From Acidobacteriota bacterium (GTDB taxonomy: Bacteria; Acidobacteriota; Blastocatellia; RBC074), in NCBI GenBank assembly GCA_016710075.1, contig JADJLO010000007.1, positions 62,001 to 126,000 of the forward strand: a stretch of DNA of 64,000 nt. The letters are read 5' to 3'. Under the pieces are notes generated by a model. That model searched no databases. It saw nothing but the letters and a program-made list of their open reading frames with translations, and had not been told where the DNA came from. Position numbers and translations under genes: made by a program. The number at the start of each line of letters is the position of its first letter. Position 1 is the first letter of the stretch. This document shows positions 45,763-54,987 of the stretch, piece after piece.

Positions 45763-47186
45763 TTCGTCCCTCCGACGGTCATTTCTGAAATTCTGATGGT
45801 CGGCATTCCGACTCCAACAGGAACGGACTGGCCATCCTTGCCGCACATCCCAATGCCTTCATCGAGTGAAAGGTCATTGCCGACCTCAATGACTTTTGTC
45901 AAAGCATTGGGTCCGTTCCCGATGAGAGTGGCGCCCTTTACCGGAGCGGTGATCTTCCCGTCCTCGATGAGATAGGCCTCGCTTGCCGAGAAGACGAACT
46001 TGCCGTTGGTGATGTCGACCTGCCCGCCGCCGAATTGAACCGCATAGAGCCCGCGTTTGACCGATCCGATGATATCTCCGGGGTCGCTTTGACCGCCGAG
46101 CATGTATGTGTTGGTCATTCGGGGCATGGGTATGTGGCGATAGCTTTCGCGGCGGCCGTTGCCGGTGAGCCCCGCGCCCGTGAGCCGTGTGCTGAGCTTG
46201 TCCTGCAGGTAGCCTTTGAGAATTCCTTTTTCGATAAGAACGGTGCGGGATGTCGGATTGCCTTCGTCGTCGATGTTGAGCGAACCTCGCCTGTTGGGAA
46301 TGGTGCCTTCGTCGACGACGGTGCAAATCTCGCTGGCGACGCGACGGCCGATCATCCCGGCAAATGCCGAGGTCCCCTTGCGGTTGAAATCGGCTTCCAG
46401 CCCATGCCCGACGGCCTCGTGCAGAAGGATGCCCGGCCAGCCCGGACCCAGCACGACCTCCATCGAACCGGCAGGTGCATCGACCGCTTCAAGCTGTACG
46501 ATCGCCTGGCGCGCTGCTTCCCCGGCATAATGTTCTATCAGCGTATCGTTGAAATAATCGACTCCGACGCGACCTCCGCCTCCAGACGCTCCAGTCTGAA
46601 GATTGCCGTCATCGTCGGCTATGCACATCACACGCATGCGAGCCAGCGGCTGCACATCGCCGATCAACATTCCCTCGGATGTGGCAATCAGCACGACCTT
46701 GTATTCGTCCGAAAGGCTTGCCTGAACCTCGCGAATGCGCCGGTCAAAGATTCTGGCCGCCCGGTCCGCCTGATTGAGAAACTCGATCTTGCGTTCCAGC
46801 GGCTCATCGGTCAGCGCGTTCGTCACCGGATACAAATCGTGCGCCGGCTGCCCCTGCGTGACATTGACCGCTCCCACCCCGGTCCGGCTCTCGGCGATAT
46901 GCGCCGCTGTCAACGCGGCTTTCAGGATGGCGGAAGTTTCTATCTCATCGCAGTATGCGTATCCGGTCCGCTCCCCTGAAATCACCCTGACCCCCACTCC
47001 AAGTCGCACAGACCTGTTGGCCGATTTGATGATCTGCTCCTCAAGACTCAGACTGTTGAGCACCGTGTACTCAAAATAGAGGTCCGCGTATTCGCCTCCC
47101 CTGGACAAGGCCGCTCCCAGCAGAGAATCGATATCATGAATCGTGATGTTGAATTTGTTTGAAAAAAATTTGAATGGTTCAATCAT
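45759..47186 (-). CDS. tldD: TldD zinc metalloprotease subunit
   Basis: Catalytic subunit of the TldD-TldE peptidase, 475 residues. The zinc motif HEAVGHGLEAD (HExxxH) is complete, with further conserved segments GPGWPGILLHEAVGHGLEAD, GTIPNRRGSLNIDDEGNPTS, GNGRRESYRHIPMPRMTNTY and FSASEAYLIEDGKITAPVKG. It is the first gene of a tldD-tldE pair with a four-base overlap. An inverted AAAGTTT array fills the 100-base gap between its start and the ubiE-type gene downstream in the sequence. Confidence 0.95.
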   Translation of the reverse strand: MIEPFKFFSNKFNITIHDIDSLLGAALSRGGEYADLYFEYTVLNSLSLEEQIIKSANRSVRLGVGVRVISGERTGYAYCDEIETSAILKAALTAAHIAESRTGVGAVNVTQGQPAHDLYPVTNALTDEPLERKIEFLNQADRAARIFDRRIREVQASLSDEYKVVLIATSEGMLIGDVQPLARMRVMCIADDDGNLQTGASGGGGRVGVDYFNDTLIEHYAGEAARQAIVQLEAVDAPAGSMEVVLGPGWPGILLHEAVGHGLEADFNRKGTSAFAGMIGRRVASEICTVVDEGTIPNRRGSLNIDDEGNPTSRTVLIEKGILKGYLQDKLSTRLTGAGLTGNGRRESYRHIPMPRMTNTYMLGGQSDPGDIIGSVKRGLYAVQFGGGQVDITNGKFVFSASEAYLIEDGKITAPVKGATLIGNGPNALTKVIEVGNDLSLDEGIGMCGKDGQSVPVGVGMPTIRISEMTVGGTK

Positions 47187-47193
47187 AGGAAAA

Positions 47194-47299
47194 GAGTTTA
47201 AAGTTTAAAGTCTAAAGTTTAAAGTGCGTACAACCATAACAAGCGGAGCGCTTGCGGCCCCCCACCTCTTTAAACTTTAAAGTTCAAACTTTGAACTTC
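47194..47299. repeat. Inverted AAAGTYY heptamer arrays
   Basis: The left arm (47194-47225) has four or five AAAGTTT/AAAGTCT units. The right arm (47267-47299) has CTTTAAACTTTAAAGTTC and CAAACTTTGAACTTC, the inverted form. GC-rich sequence separates them. It is the same unit family as at 29001-29176. It sits between the tldD start and the stop of the ubiE/menG gene. Confidence 0.82.
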
Positions 47300-47303
47300 T
47301 TCC

Positions 47304-48080
47304 TCAAGCTTTCTCGCCGAGATGGAGGGCTGCAATACCGGCTGACAAATTATGATAACGGACATTGTCGTATCCGACTGAGCGCATCATATCCGCGAGT
47401 CTCTTCTGGCTCGGGAAAGAACGGACGGATTGCGGGAGGTAGGAGTATGCCCCTTTGGAGCCTGAGATGATGCCTCCAATCCGCGGCAGCAGATGATGGA
47501 AATAGAAATCGAAGACCTGGCGAAAAACGGGTATGACGGGCGTCGAGAATTCCAGAATTGCGGCCCTGCCGCCGGGCTTGAGCAGTCGATGCATCTCCCT
47601 GAGCCCGCCCTCTACATCCTCGAGGTTTCTCAGGCCGAATGCGACGGTAATCACATCGAAGCTCGAGTCTTCAAACGGCAGTCGCAGCGCATCCCCTTCG
47701 GCCAGAGCCGCCCGGCCGGCCTTTCTGCCGGCGATCTTGTCGTTTCCGATGACCAGCATGGGATGGCAGAAATCGCAGCCGATCACCCTCGCATGCTGCT
47801 CCAGCTCAAGAGTCAGATCCGCGGTTCCGCAGCAGATGTCGAGCGCGATCGCTCCGGGTTTGTCCAGCAAATCACGCAGGTTCGCGACGGTGAAGCGTCT
47901 CCAGCGTTTGTCGATATTGATTGAGAGCAGGTGGTTGAGGCGATCATAACTCGGCGCAATCTCGGCGAACATGGCGCGCACCGCGTTGCGCTTCCCCGGA
48001 GCATTAAGGCCTGGATCGGGCAGTTTTACCGAGTCTTCGGCGTCCTCTGTTAGTCCTGGTGATGGTGCTGATGGCGACAT
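47304..48080 (-). CDS. UbiE/MenG (demethylmenaquinone) methyltransferase
   Basis: A 258-residue SAM-dependent C-methyltransferase of the UbiE/COQ5 family acting on demethylmenaquinone or a ubiquinone precursor. Motif I is IALDICCGTADLTLELEQHA, post-I is VIGCDFCHPMLVIG, motif II is FDVITVAFGLRNLEDVEGGL and motif III is LLKPGGRAAILEFSTP. The family N terminus FAEIAPSYDRLNHLLSINID and the tail SYLPQSVRSFPSQKRLADMM are present. Acidobacteriota generally use menaquinone, so MenG is likely. It lies 10 bases after the M16-like gene on the same strand. Confidence 0.92.
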   Translation of the reverse strand: MSPSAPSPGLTEDAEDSVKLPDPGLNAPGKRNAVRAMFAEIAPSYDRLNHLLSINIDKRWRRFTVANLRDLLDKPGAIALDICCGTADLTLELEQHARVIGCDFCHPMLVIGNDKIAGRKAGRAALAEGDALRLPFEDSSFDVITVAFGLRNLEDVEGGLREMHRLLKPGGRAAILEFSTPVIPVFRQVFDFYFHHLLPRIGGIISGSKGAYSYLPQSVRSFPSQKRLADMMRSVGYDNVRYHNLSAGIAALHLGEKA

Positions 48081-48090
48081 TTTAAGCGAA

Positions 48091-49407
48091 TTATTTAAAA
48101 CTCTCTGATACCTTGCCGGAGACCAGAAGCGTCAGCGCATTGGCATCGAGCAGTTTTTTTGCGACCCGCTGGATATCCGCTGATGTGACAGCTTCGATTT
48201 TTGTCGCCACATTGAGCGGGAAATTCCTGGGGAGCGAGTAGATTTCGATGTTTCGCAGGTTCAGCTCAACCGGAAGCGATGCGTATTGGCCGATCAGGTA
48301 GGACTTTGCCGCGGCCAGTTCCTCGCCGGCGATGGAGTTCGTTGCCAGAGCGGCAAATGACTCGGTCATTTTGCGCGACAATTCAGGAGCCTTGTCGGCC
48401 GGAACCGACGCGCTGAAAGCCAGCGGGCCCGGAAGAACCTGAGGCCACGACCTGACCGTAACCTCTCCGGCTTCACCGCCAAGTCTGGCCTGCAATATCC
48501 TTGCCATCAACTCGGTGACCAGAAAATCAGGATCGGTGACTTTCAATCCAACAACGCCGCCGCGAATCTCGACATTGGCCGCGTCAGCCTGCTCGACCTT
48601 GATCACTCGAAGCTGGGTGTTCTGCGCCGGAGAGCGGAAGGTTGCCTGAATTATCTGTCCTTTCGCCCAGCCTCCCCAAAGCCCTTTGAAAGTCCTCATC
48701 ACTCGCTCATGTGTGATGTTGCCGGCAACCACAACCGATGCGTTGTTCGCCATGTAGAAACGCCGCATGAAATCATAGACATCGCCCAGCTTGATTCCGG
48801 AGATTGTCGGTTCGTTGCCGTTGAGGTTATGTCCGTATGGATGATCGCCGTAAAGAGCCTTGAAAAACGACTCGTCAGCGCGCTCCGCCTGTGTCGGCTT
48901 CTGATTCCTGATCTCACTGATCAGCGCTGCCTGCGCAGCCTTGAAGGCGTCGGGCCTGATTGATTCGACAACCAGCAGGCGACCCAGGATCTCCATGCCG
49001 GTGTCGAAATTCGCGGCCGGTATTTCGATGTTAAACCACGTGGTGTCCCGGCTTACTCCCCATTCAATTGATCCCTGCAGCGACTCGATCTCTTCCTTGA
49101 GTCGCGGGTTGACGGCCAGCAGCGAGTCAAGCGTCAGCCTCGCCAACCCCGTCTTTCCCGTCAGGTCGAAAATCGACCCCGTGCGGATAGTCAGATAGCA
49201 TTTGACCTTCTGATCTCCTGCTCGCTCAAGTGAGATGATCTGCATCCCGTTGAGCATCGAGTCACGTTTGACATCGCTGTATGGAGTCGGAGGCGGCGGA
49301 ACCGGTAGGTTCCTGCCGGCATCTTTTTTCTGCGCCATCGCTGCTGAGGTCGAAATCAGCACCCACAACAACATCATCGGCAACCATGAATACTTCGCGG
49401 ATCGCAT
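48091..49407 (-). CDS. M16-like peptidase homologue without zinc motif
   Basis: About 438 residues from the start at 49407 (MRSAKYSWLPMMLLWVLIST), which gives a signal peptide ending in TSAAMA; the longer frame to 49545 begins in repeat sequence and is rejected. Two M16 halves are visible: PYSDVKRDSMLNGMQIISLE, GSIFDLTGKTGLARLTLDSL and DDSFFKALYGDHPYGHN-like in the first, then ADAANVEIRGGVVGLKVTDP, LGGEAGEVTVRSWPQ and FAALATNSIAGEELAAAKSY in the second. The HxxEH zinc motif is replaced by LARLTLDSL, so it is probably inactive. It may pair with an active M16 subunit elsewhere. Confidence 0.82.
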   Translation of the reverse strand: MRSAKYSWLPMMLLWVLISTSAAMAQKKDAGRNLPVPPPPTPYSDVKRDSMLNGMQIISLERAGDQKVKCYLTIRTGSIFDLTGKTGLARLTLDSLLAVNPRLKEEIESLQGSIEWGVSRDTTWFNIEIPAANFDTGMEILGRLLVVESIRPDAFKAAQAALISEIRNQKPTQAERADESFFKALYGDHPYGHNLNGNEPTISGIKLGDVYDFMRRFYMANNASVVVAGNITHERVMRTFKGLWGGWAKGQIIQATFRSPAQNTQLRVIKVEQADAANVEIRGGVVGLKVTDPDFLVTELMARILQARLGGEAGEVTVRSWPQVLPGPLAFSASVPADKAPELSRKMTESFAALATNSIAGEELAAAKSYLIGQYASLPVELNLRNIEIYSLPRNFPLNVATKIEAVTSADIQRVAKKLLDANALTLLVSGKVSESFK

Positions 49408-49510
49408 ACTCTTCTGTCTTCCATTTGTTCGATTTTGTGAGCAATAAAAGAGTGTAGCCGCAGCCACTCCGAGCGTCAACCGGCTCAATTTGAGAAAGAA
49501 AGAAAGAAGA

Positions 49511-49693
49511 GATGACGAAACAGACGAAAAAAATAAAACAAACAAAACCCCCCCTGTTCGGGGACCCCCGGCCGCCCCGCCCCCCTGATCAATTCAGTAA
49601 TTAGCCTTGATTGTATGTCTAACGGGATTTTTCGAACAATGAACGTCTGGGAAAAATTTCGTTTGTTTGGTTTATTCCGTCTGTTTCGTCATC
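49511..49693. repeat. Inverted array of GAAACAGAC-type 9-mers
   Basis: The left arm, 49511-49546, is GATGACGAAACAGACGAA plus AAAAAAAT/AAAACAAAC units. The right arm, about 49657-49693, is the inverse form (CGTTTGTTTGGTTTATTCCG, CTGTTTCGTCATC). A C-rich and G-rich stretch (49547-49587) lies between. It begins nine bases past the dppC stop on the minus strand. Confidence 0.85.
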
Positions 49694-49701
49694 TACTCTT
49701 C

Positions 49702-50531
49702 TTAATTCGATCTGTTCTGTTTGGGATCGAGCCATTCGCGCAGGCCGTCCCCGACGAAGTTGAATGCCAGAACGGTGAGCATGACGGCGATGCCGGGAAA
49801 TATCAGCAGGTGGGGTGCGACGTTTAGGTAGCTCCTCGCATCGTTGAGCATGACGCCCCAGCTCGAAGTCGGAGGTTGAACCCCGAGCCCGAGAAAGCTC
49901 AGGCTCGCTTCGGATAGAACGGCCCCCGCCATGCCAAGACTCGCCTGAACGATCAGTGGTTGTATCGCATTCGGCAGGATGTGCCGGAAAAGAATTCGGA
50001 AATCGCTCGCGCCAAGCGCCCTCGCAGCCGTCACGTAATCGAATTCCCTGACCTTGAGCACCTGACCTCTGATCAGTCTTGCATAACCCACCCAGCCGAT
50101 GACTGAAAGCGCGAGAATCAGATTCCGTATGCTCGGTCCAAGAAACGCCACCATGGCGGTGCCAGCAGGATGCTGGGAAAGGCCAGGAAGACGTTGAAGA
50201 GAAATCCGGAGAAGATGCGATCGATCCATCCGCCGTAATATCCCGAGACCGATCCGATGATCATACCGATCAATGCGGATATCAGGACAACCATGACGCC
50301 GACCTGCATCGATATTCTCGCGCCGTAGATGACCCGCGAGAGTACGTCGCGGCCGAGATCGTCGAGTCCGAACGGATGCTCCCATGCCGGCTTGAGGCGC
50401 TCTTCTGTCGGGCGGCTATCGCTGAATTTGTTCTGGGCGACAGGGTCGTACGGCGCAATCAAAGGCGCAAAGATCGCGACAATGAAGAAAATCAGGATTA
50501 CCGCCAGCCCGAATTTACCTGGACGATTCAT
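49702..50531 (-). CDS. ABC permease, DppC-type, frameshifted
   Basis: The second membrane subunit of a dipeptide/oligopeptide/nickel-type ABC importer, about 277 residues. The start at 50531 (MNRPGKFGLAVILIFFIVAI) follows dppB-like by four bases. The N-terminal frame has PLIAPYDPVAQNKFSDSRPT, HPFGLDDLGRDVLSRVIYGA and YYGGWIDRIFSGFLFNVFLA. A missing base near 50158-50163 moves the rest to another frame: MVAFLGPSIRNLILALSVIG, the EAA loop YVTAARALGASDFRILFRHI, then LSFLGLGVQPPTSSWGVML. No ATPase or binding-protein gene lies nearby. Confidence 0.88.
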
Positions 50532-50535
50532 ATTG

Positions 50536-51468
50536 TTATTCAACCTTGATCCTGGGATCGAGCAGACGATAGGCAAAGTCCGTCAGCAGATTGGCTGCAA
50601 TATAGGTCAGGGCAATCATCAGAATGCAGCCCTGAACCATCGGATAATCACGCGAATTGATGGCATCGATCGTCAGCCTGCCCAGCCCCGGCCAGCTGAA
50701 GATGATCTCCGTGATGATGGCTCCGGCAAGAAGAACCCCGAATTGCAGGCCGATGATGGTGACCACCGGGATCAGGCCGTTTTTCAGGACGTGCTTGTAG
50801 ATCACCTGGCGTTCGCTCAGACCCTTTGCGCGGGCGGCGCGGACGTAGTCCTCGTTGAGCTCCTCGATCACGCTCGATCGAACCATTCGAGTGAGAATTG
50901 CCGCCAGGGCCGCTCCCATGGTAACGGCGGGAAGAATCAGATACTCCGGCCCATACCGCCCCGAGACCGGCAACAGGTCGAGCTTGATTGCGAAAATATA
51001 GATCATCAGCGGGCCGAGAACGAACCCCGGTGTGCTGATGCCGAGCAGGGCGATAATTGACGCCAGATTGTCGAGCAGTCTCCCCTGATTGACGCCGGCA
51101 GTAACGCCGAGCGGTATCGATATCAGCAGCGCCACGACGAGCCCCGCTATCGCCAGCTCCAAAGTCGCCGGATATCTGACGAGAATCTTGTCAAGCACTC
51201 GATCGGAAGGGTTGACCAGGCTGACGCCAAGGTCGCCCTTGACGACACCTCTCCAGTAGTTGATGTATTGACTCGATAACGGCAGGTCGAGGCCGAGCTT
51301 GTGCTTTAATTCCATGACCTGTTCCGCTGTCGCGTTATCCCCGAGCGCATTGCGGACAGGATCTCCGGGGACGATGTGTATCAGCAGAAAGACCATTGTG
51401 ACCACGGCCCAGATCACCGGCATCACAAGGAGAAATCGTTTTGTCAGGCTGATTATCAGGTTACGCAT
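50536..51468 (-). CDS. ABC permease, DppB-type
   Basis: First membrane subunit of the dipeptide/oligopeptide-type ABC importer, 310 residues and six membrane spans. Typical segments: LLIHIVPGDPVRNALGDNAT, GDLGVSLVNPSDRVLDKILV, GIS TPGFVLGPLMIYIFAIK-like, and the ATPase-contact loop YVRAARAKGLSERQVIYKHV followed by KNGLIPVVTIIGLQFGVLL. The start ATG overlaps the last base of the upstream stop (TGATG), so translation is coupled to the unrecognised gene at 51468-53045. Substrate is unknown. Confidence 0.93.
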   Translation of the reverse strand: MRNLIISLTKRFLLVMPVIWAVVTMVFLLIHIVPGDPVRNALGDNATAEQVMELKHKLGLDLPLSSQYINYWRGVVKGDLGVSLVNPSDRVLDKILVRYPATLELAIAGLVVALLISIPLGVTAGVNQGRLLDNLASIIALLGISTPGFVLGPLMIYIFAIKLDLLPVSGRYGPEYLILPAVTMGAALAAILTRMVRSSVIEELNEDYVRAARAKGLSERQVIYKHVLKNGLIPVVTIIGLQFGVLLAGAIITEIIFSWPGLGRLTIDAINSRDYPMVQGCILMIALTYIAANLLTDFAYRLLDPRIKVE

Positions 51469-53045
51469 CAGGCGAATGCCGACTGAGGTAGTCCGTTATC
51501 CCCGGCATCGACGCCTTTTTCGTCATAACTGACGGCGCCAAGCCAGGTGGCCCAGTCATTGGTGGTCCCTGCATACTGACCGACCATCCAGATACTCCTC
51601 TCACCGGGAGCGTTTGCTGTCCCGCTGCAGGTGCTCCAGTCCCGCGATCCCGCCGTCAGACTGTGCTGAAGCAGCGCGCTCTCCTGAAGCGTATTCAACT
51701 CATCGGTTGCGAGCCTGCCTGTGTATCTGATTTCGGGAAACTCAAGTTCGCTCGCCCGGTTGAAGAGGATGACCATGTTGCCCGCCCCATCGACCATCAG
51801 GGAAGGACAGAAATAGTTGAAATGAGGCGCTCCATAAATGCCCTGTTGAGCGATACGCCCTGCTCGCGGATTTATCTGGAACCATTGTATCGCCGCAACA
51901 TTGCCGTCATCCCCCCAGTTCGCAGCTATCGCATGCGCTGTCCAGAGGAATCCATGATGGAAAATTACCGAACCCAGCCTTGTATCGCCCGTGTCGAGCT
52001 GTCTTTGAGTCTCGGGCTGCCGGGAGTCGGGCGGCATTTGGAACGGCACGGTCGAGACGAAGCGTCTTGTCAGCGTCGGAGCCAGCCGGGAATGCTGCGA
52101 GACTACCCATTGCGTTAATCCCATGCCGTCCGGCGTCACATTCAACAGAAACTGGCTGATGCTCTGGCTCATGTTGAATGCCGGTTGAATCCCGAAGGCA
52201 AATGTGCCGTCCGAATTACGCAGTTGCCAGAAATCCCACCCGTGAAGCACCCCTCCGGATTTGAGATCTTTCTTGTTGAGCACCCTCAACTTTGAGTGTT
52301 GAAATTGATCTGCCGCATTGAACATGTTGGCCGTCAGGCAGATTGAAGTATTGTCAACCGACAGTCCGAGTCCATCAGCCCAGTAGCCGGAATCAATTGC
52401 CCCATCAGCCCCTGCATCCAGAGCCCAGATGTACCAGTCCGATAATGGATCGGGGCCGGTAGACCAAGCCAGAAGAAACCAGGACTGATGCTTGTCATTA
52501 CTACGGGCAAGGGCCGCCATGACCCATCCATTGCGGAACTGGTCATAGACTATGCGTGGCCCGAAGATCACCGAATCTTCAATCAATTCGGTGAACATGT
52601 CGGTGAAATTTCTCCTCAGAAGCTGCCTGCCTGATTTATCAAAGATCGCCCAGACGGCATTGACCGTCACGATCAAATGGTCAGGCCCCGCGGCAATCTG
52701 ACAATCGGATCTGGTGATCTCCGTATCGTCAGGCCCCGGAAAATCCGATTGCATCCGCAACAGACCGTGCGGCGCCAGAGAGCCAACTTTCGATGTGTCA
52801 ACCTGAAGGAGTTGCAACGCCCTGGCCGCTTCCGGAGATGAATGCGCCTGAAGTTTCTGCCTTCCATATTCGACTTCACTTTGGGCACGTCCGGCCGGAA
52901 CCGAAAGCTTTGCCTTCTGTCCGACTCCCCTCCTTGCCGCCAGCTTGCTGGCGTTGATGAGCTTGCCCCGCGTTGTATGCAATGATCGCATCCCTTTTGA
53001 TTCAGGGGTGCTGATGATTTCCTGTTGACCGTGTCTAATGCCCAT
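51468..53045 (-). CDS. Unrecognised protein, predicted beta-propeller-like
   Basis: About 525 residues from the start at 53045 (MGIRHGQQEII); 53066 is an alternative. I do not recognise the family. The first ~100 residues are basic and low complexity. The rest is rich in Trp/Asp turns and beta strands: NAVWAIFDKSGRQLLRRNFT, GPRIVYDQFRNGWVMAALAR, WFLLAWSTGPDPLSDWYIWA and GYWADGLGLSVDNTSICLTA. The same structure appears in large exported beta-propeller or sialidase-like proteins. No signal peptide is evident. Its stop overlaps the dppB-like start by one base, and such coupling to a permease pair is unusual. Confidence 0.65.
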   Translation of the reverse strand: MGIRHGQQEIISTPESKGMRSLHTTRGKLINASKLAARRGVGQKAKLSVPAGRAQSEVEYGRQKLQAHSSPEAARALQLLQVDTSKVGSLAPHGLLRMQSDFPGPDDTEITRSDCQIAAGPDHLIVTVNAVWAIFDKSGRQLLRRNFTDMFTELIEDSVIFGPRIVYDQFRNGWVMAALARSNDKHQSWFLLAWSTGPDPLSDWYIWALDAGADGAIDSGYWADGLGLSVDNTSICLTANMFNAADQFQHSKLRVLNKKDLKSGGVLHGWDFWQLRNSDGTFAFGIQPAFNMSQSISQFLLNVTPDGMGLTQWVVSQHSRLAPTLTRRFVSTVPFQMPPDSRQPETQRQLDTGDTRLGSVIFHHGFLWTAHAIAANWGDDGNVAAIQWFQINPRAGRIAQQGIYGAPHFNYFCPSLMVDGAGNMVILFNRASELEFPEIRYTGRLATDELNTLQESALLQHSLTAGSRDWSTCSGTANAPGERSIWMVGQYAGTTNDWATWLGAVSYDEKGVDAGDNGLPQSAFA

Positions 53046-53567
53046 ATTCTTTTCTCGCCGAATCATCGGTCTAAAAAGGTATTTGTTTCGGAGTTTTTTT
53101 CAGTGAGCTGATGAAATTTTCCCGGGGAGACATTCAAATAATAAGTATATGCCCCGTTATGTCAAGACACTCAACAGGTTGCCCGCCTCCAATCCAGATG
53201 ATGTTGTTGTCGATTGTAAATCATTCCAGTAACCACTTGTCATCTCAAGTTGACATCTTCGGTCTCACTATTGGTGAAAAACCCTTAAAAATCAGGTAAT
53301 TATTACACCCCGCATCCTGCACAGCCCGAGTCACGAAAATATTGAAAAATAAAAATAATCAAATCGCCCGCGGCTATCTTATTGCAACGCATCCTGTTCA
53401 AGTCGTTCATGGTATCTGAACAAAGTTTTGTGAATGGATTGAAAAACCAGGCGGAAAAAAATGAAGCAACTTATGGCACTGGGGTTGCGTCTGATACTCG
53501 TGAAAATTGAAGTTGTGTGATTGTTTCTTGGAATGGATTTGGAGATTGAAAGGGGAGGAGTTGACTG
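53046..53567. other. Gap with no recognised gene
   Basis: About 520 AT-richer bases between divergent genes. It likely holds both promoters. I see no tRNA, array or terminator. The ribosome site GGGGAGGAG precedes the small gene at 53568. Confidence 0.5.
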
Positions 53568-53918
53568 ATGAAAAAGACCAGGGAATTGGAATTAACCGCA
53601 GGTACTTTAACGGCCGGCACTGAGGATATGGTTCCGGTTAAGAGTTCCATCAGAAAGAGCAAAACCGGCGGCGATAATAATCATCCGGTTTCAGTTGAGC
53701 GTCCTCAAATGAAGGAGCGCATCAATTCCAGGATTCATGAGTCCCTGACCGATATGTGGTTATTGACGACTGGAGAAGATTTAGAAAACGAATTCTTCAA
53801 TATTCAAAAATATAACGGCCACCCAATTGCGGTCTTTTGCGACGGGCAAATGAAACTGATGGAATCACGGCCGCTCACGCTCGACGCCCTTCGCGCAGTC
53901 GGTATTGAAATGTCCTAG
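53568..53918 (+). CDS. Small unrecognised protein
   Basis: A 116-residue protein with a strong ribosome site (GGGGAGGAGTTGACTG) and a strong terminator after it, so it is a real single-gene unit. The first 50 residues are low-complexity, Thr/Lys-rich (MKKTRELELTAGTLTAGTED). The rest is a compact domain: SRIHESLTDMWLLTTGEDLE, NEFFNIQKYNGHPIAVFCDG and PLTLDALRAVGIEMS. No known family fits. It might be a small binding protein or regulator; I do not assign a function. Confidence 0.6.
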   Translation: MKKTRELELTAGTLTAGTEDMVPVKSSIRKSKTGGDNNHPVSVERPQMKERINSRIHESLTDMWLLTTGEDLENEFFNIQKYNGHPIAVFCDGQMKLMESRPLTLDALRAVGIEMS

Positions 53919-53963
53919 TTAGTGTTAGTGGTTTCTCCTGTTGTGGGTTCCTTAAAATAATAA

Positions 53964-54004
53964 GAGGACTGAGAGATATTTAATTTCTCAGTCCTCATTT
54001 TTTT
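53964..54004 (+). terminator. Strong intrinsic terminator
   Basis: GAGGACTGAGAGA (53964) pairs with TCTCAGTCCTC (ends 53996), then a run of eight T. It ends the 53568-53918 unit and, by its symmetry, may also act for the convergent cytochrome gene. Confidence 0.9.
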
Positions 54005-54075
54005 GACCGCAAGAGGCCGGAAATGGCCGAAGCAAACTTTTATGCTCGGAACCCCCCGAGTGAGGGGCTGAGAAG

Positions 54076-54555
54076 TTACTTGTTTTTAACAGGATTATCT
54101 ATGGCCTGAAGGCTGCGGACGTATGCGACTATTTGCCAGACCTCTTCATCCATCATTTTCCTGGCGGGCGGCATTGTCATTTTTCCATTGATCATCCTGC
54201 CGTTTTTGATGGTCAGAAAAATCCTGCCGTCGGTCAGTGCCGCCACTTTCTGCGAGGTTAAATCGGCCGGTGGTTTCGTTAATGAAACTCCCGCCATTCC
54301 ATCCCCTTTGGCCCCTTCACCGTGGCACATCAGGCAATTAAATGTATAGAGCGGTTTGCCTGCCGCGATGGCACTTTTAATATCACTCAGCGGATTTTTT
54401 GCATCCAGCATCTTTTGATCGGCGGCCGATAACGTATATCCCGTCTCATCACCGGATTTATTGGCGCACCCACTGTGACTCATGGCAAATCCCAACATGA
54501 GCAATAAAAAATATGGACTGAATTCCCTGCGCAAACGGTTGATGTACTTTTTCAT
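54076..54555 (-). CDS. Cytochrome c lipoprotein
   Basis: A monohaem c-type cytochrome of 159 residues. The start at 54555 (MKKYINRLRREFSPYFLLL) is preferred to 54654 because it gives a lipoprotein signal ending in FAMSHSGC, so the protein should be lipid-anchored facing the periplasm. The haem site is FNCLMCHGEGAKGDGMAG, and the distal Met ligand probably lies in NGKMTMPPARKMMDEEVWQI. The end IVAYVRSLQA is typical of the CccA/Cytochrome_CBB3 family. It transfers electrons in respiration, partner unknown. Confidence 0.9.
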   Translation of the reverse strand: MKKYINRLRREFSPYFLLLMLGFAMSHSGCANKSGDETGYTLSAADQKMLDAKNPLSDIKSAIAAGKPLYTFNCLMCHGEGAKGDGMAGVSLTKPPADLTSQKVAALTDGRIFLTIKNGRMINGKMTMPPARKMMDEEVWQIVAYVRSLQAIDNPVKNK

Positions 54556-54987
54556 TATTGCTCCCTGGCTTGATCCATGGCTGGCCCCTGGCCTGCCCCT
54601 GAATAGATACTTCGATTGAATTTCAGGCTGTTTTAAAGTAAATAAAATGAACAATTCATATATAATGTTTTCAGTTTATTGACTGCTACTGTTGGCGAAT
54701 TCGCAAAAAATACATCAAAGCCGAGGGCCCGATCAGTGGCGCCGACGAATTCGACAACCGTGTCAATTATATTAAGTTGTCAGAATCAGACTATTTGAAG
54801 TTTTCAACAAGGCTTGTGTTGTGAGATTATACTTAGCGTCATAGCCCGATTGCCCGATTAATAAATATCAATTTGATGAAAGTGGATCATCTGATTGAAT
54901 CCTTCGAGGCCAGGAATTCCTCACTCTTTCACAATTTATTCCCCCCGGATGTGCCAGTTGGAATTTGGTGTATAAGAGTAAACGTGT
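54556..54987. other. Gap with no recognised gene
   Basis: About 430 AT-rich bases that must hold two divergent promoters. At 54679-54695 CTACTGTTGGCGAATTC matches the arm of the inverted element at 57769-57955, so it is a possible remnant copy. Nothing else was found. Confidence 0.5.

Noticed and set aside
44410..47186. TldD-TldE as part of a RiPP (microcin-type) cluster
   Set aside because: No precursor peptide, cyclodehydratase or transporter gene is found nearby; the pair is common housekeeping.
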